Position numbers and translations under genes: made by a program. From Symsagittifera roscoffensis (Eukaryota > Xenacoelomorpha > Acoela > Convolutidae), in NCBI RefSeq assembly GCF_963678635.1, contig NC_087065.1, positions 35,987,888-36,051,887 on the forward strand: a stretch of 64,000 bases of DNA, given 5' to 3'. A model generated the notes under the pieces. The model ran no database searches and was not told the DNA's origin. It saw nothing but the letters and a program-made list of their open reading frames with translations. This document shows, piece after piece, positions 61,367-64,000 of this stretch (positions within the stretch are counted from its first letter, which is position 1; each line of letters begins with the position of its first letter).

Positions 61367-64000
61367 CGAAATTTGGCGATTGCTTCGAAGTTCATGGACG
61401 GAGTGAGGAGTTGAAGACGATGTTGGCCACTCACTTCACCCTGTCGCTTGACCAGGTACCCACGCCCGACGACTTGCGTATGAAGTCACGCGAGTATTTA
61501 CTCATAAAACCGAGGGCGCAAAACCTTTACAGCAATTATGGCAACTATAGCGGGACAAACACTGGTGTGAATTCCAGTTGGTACAAACCTCGCGAGGACA
61601 TGGATAAGAGGAGGTCGTGTGCGAATTGTGGTTCGATGGACCATCACGTTTCCGCGTGTTCTGCATACAAACAGAACATGAAGGCCATAGGATATTTTCT
61701 CGAGGACGCTGACGCGACCGACGAGGATCATGAAGAGCACGTCAGAGGGCTCATCATGAAATATGGTCCGAGGTGTTTCTTCTGTAATTTGGAGGGACAC
61801 TTCAAATCGGATTGTACTCAACTTTGGGATGCAGTAGCGGACGCGAAACATCCCCGCCACGAAGAGGCGCTTTCGGGTGTCAAGGCCAGTCGAGCACGTC
61901 TGATGAACGAGGCTGAATCTCGGAGAAAGGAGACGACACCGAGCACCTTCACGACCAAAAAGGTTAAGACATGGCCTGACGAGGTGGTAGCCTCGAACCT
62001 CGAAGCAGAGTCGTCTAGCCCACTCAAGGTGGATTACGGCCTGGCGGCAAGGACAGCGCTGCAGAATGTCAAACAGGACCTAGCCACGAAAGAAGTGGAG
62101 CAATGGGTAAGGTCGGAACTGGAGAGCACAGATCTTCGGGAAAGGTTTAATGTTCTGGGTAAAACGACAAAAGTAGAAGACGAAGAGGAACCCAGGAAAC
62201 AGGGACTAAAACTGAACGTTATATCTGGTAAGACTTTCGGCATGACGAAGGAGGGGACCAAAATAATGTCCATCATCTCAGTCGCAGGGCACCAGGTGGT
62301 CAAGAACTTGAGTGAACCATCCGAGATTACACTAGTCCACCTGGACATCTATGCCGACTACCTGAAGGAGAAAGATCCCAAACTGGACTCCAGGGCAGTG
62401 CGAGCGCTGCTCACAACGGGAGGTCCGAGGCTGATGAAAGTGGACGGACATTATATCGATGCCCATGGCCCTTACCCGATCCTAATGAATGTGGATGGCA
62501 ATAATATCTACAGGAAAGCTCACATAACTGATGCGAACGATCAGATTGGCCGGATATACATTGGTCAAGAGGAGGTGAAGGTTAGACGGATCGGACACAA
62601 CGCGATGCTCGAACAAGATGCGGTGCATATAGGTTGCGAGGCCAATCTGGCCGCACACGTTCTGGATGTGCAAGGCAGACAACTTTCAGTAAAGGGACTG
62701 CTAGACACGGGAGCAGTGGTTAGTGTCATGCCAGTCAAAACTTGGACCGACATGGGTTTCGAGAGGTCGGATCTCATACCGACAAACATCAGGTTGGCAG
62801 CGGCCAATCAGGGAGCGATCTATGTGAGTGGACAAACCCCGATCATTTCACTGCAGCTCGGAGGAAGACATCTTTGGATGAGCTTCCTAGTAGTGGAGAA
62901 CTTGGACGAATCCGATCAGTTCATCTTAGGAAGGGATTTCGTTCGCAACTTTGACGTCACGATCGATCTCAATGACGGGTTGATTAGGATCAAGGATCCT
63001 GAGAGAAAGTATGAAAAGAGACCCCTTAATAGGATCTTAATTAACCAGGCCAAGGTGCCGATTTTTCTGGATCGAAAAGTTAGATTAAAACCAAACCAAG
63101 CCGTAGTAGCGACGTTTAGGATGAGGAACTTGAATGAACTCAGCAATGACAGACAGGTATGTCTGGTACCAAATCCAAACAGTAAAAGCTCGGTTATTTT
63201 AGGAAGAAGCTTCTCACTCACTCAGAGCGGACTATGTGTGAGTGTGTTATTGAACACAGAAGCAACAACAGTGACAATACAGAGGGGACAGAAACTTGGC
63301 TACGCTTTGCCTCTGAACACAGACTTTCAGAGTGTGGAGAACTTGAAAAAGTTTGATGTAACTAAATGTCCATTGCATGCGAACCAAGAATGTATAATGA
63401 GGAGAGCGAATGAATTGAAATCTTCTAGGAAATTGTTTTCAATGAAGTCGGAAACAGATGATGGGCTGTCTAGTTGTTCCAACTTTCCTGGGAGGCCGAC
63501 GGAGGCAGAGTTAGCAGCGAATAAACCTGCCTTACCTGAGATAGAACATCTGAAGGGTAAAATATCAGACAAGGAACTAGATTCGCTCAGAGCGGTGCTA
63601 AATTGGAACGCAGACGTTTTTTCGAAGCATAAGGCCGACATAGGTTGTTGCAATTTTGTAGAACACGAGATTGAGATAGAAGAGGGCTCGGTACCTCATA
63701 GCGAAGGGGCGAGAAGAATGACCCCAAACAAGTCAGAAGCGTGTAGGAAGGAGATCGAGATGTTAATGGAGTACGACATGATCAAGCCGTCGAAGTCCCC
63801 ATGGGCTTGTGGCGTGGTCATGGCGAAAAAGAAAGAGGGACAACTCAGATTTTGTTGTGATTTCCGTTATCTGAACGCAGTGACTATAAAGGACGCATAC
63901 CCGATTCCCCGCACCGATGAGAGCCTATCCAAGCTGGGAGACGCGAAGTTCTTCACGACGTTGGATTTGGGCTCCGCGTTCTGGCAAGTGCCACTCAGAA
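61354..64000 (+). CDS. gag-pol: Gag-Pol open frame of the + strand gypsy element (partial, runs off window)
   Basis: This frame opens after a TGA at 61,351-61,353, aligns with gag from about 61,408, and is open to the window end (about 882 codons). Domains in order are the gag C-terminus, two CX2CX4HX4C knuckles (61,618-61,659 and 61,774-61,815), a helical linker, and the aspartyl protease LLDTGAVVSVMP (about 62,698-62,733). A second protease-like region has LGRDFVRNFDV. The RT start has EPSKSPW-type fingers (KPSKSPWACGVVMAKKKEG), CCDFRYLN and TLDLGSAFWQVP just before the edge. The catalytic YxDD lies beyond the window. No start codon is expected here because the frame continues gag. It is intact where visible. 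Confidence 0.9.

Larger units (their letters stand above)
56409..64000 (+). mobile_element. Ty3/gypsy element, + strand, truncated by the window edge
   Basis: Leader, broken gag, and open PR-RT. It belongs to the same family as the minus-strand element and lies head to head with it: the starts 51,878 and 56,409 face away from a 4.5-kb core of LINE and TIR-element sequence. Protein similarity between the two is high but DNA is well diverged, so they are separate insertions and not halves of one recent inverted duplication. Confidence 0.85.

Overview
The window is animal-type (metazoan) nuclear DNA made almost entirely of transposable elements. The evidence is Ty3/gypsy-type reverse-transcribing elements, a LINE with a restriction-like endonuclease, TIR-bounded DNA, canonical splice signals (GTAAGT, TACTAAC, YAG) and long AT-rich non-coding DNA. 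Nothing is bacterial: no operons, Shine-Dalgarno spacing, tRNA or rRNA genes. I cannot name the species; my guess, from the families only, is a marine invertebrate.

Region 1 (about 1-18,000, + strand) holds a very large, intact-looking retrovirus-like element. In order it has a structured leader, a small basic ORF (1164-1631), one 2,737-codon Gag-Pol ORF (1606-9819), two short membrane-protein ORFs (10418-10833), a 377-codon ORF with no ATG (10842-11975), an envelope-like glycoprotein (11963-14581) and a 603-codon ORF of unknown function (14578-16389). Successive ORFs overlap by 26, 4, 13 and 4 nt. Splice-like signals lie just after the gag ATG and at the end of the last ORF. I could not find its LTRs.

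Region 2 (about 18,000-24,150) is AT-rich and largely empty. It has a microsatellite, a 73-bp inverted repeat and one likely host exon (21290-21433, minus strand) encoding part of a membrane protein.

Region 3 (24,157-51,878) is mostly a decayed Ty3/gypsy element on the minus strand. Its leader starts at 51,878 and is followed by gag, protease, RT, RNase H and integrase down to 42.4 kb, then a long second ORF region. That second region carries an SGNH-hydrolase-like motif pair and a membrane segment. It was duplicated (copy Y, 33.4-39.8 kb; copy X, 28.9-33.4 kb), and a 2.3-kb fragment was duplicated in tandem at 24.2-28.9 kb.

Region 4 (51,879-56,408) lies between two head-to-head gypsy elements. 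It contains broken LINE sequence and two copies of an approximately 870-bp TIR element. One TIR copy sits cleanly inside LINE coding sequence.

Region 5 (56,409-64,000, + strand) is a second gypsy element of the same family, cut by the window end in its RT. Its 3-kb leader contains five units of exactly 67 bp. Each has a 7-bp ACCCTCC/GGAGGGT-type dyad around a central TTAA-N5-TTAA core. Its gag is broken twice, but gag-pol from 61,354 to the window end is open.
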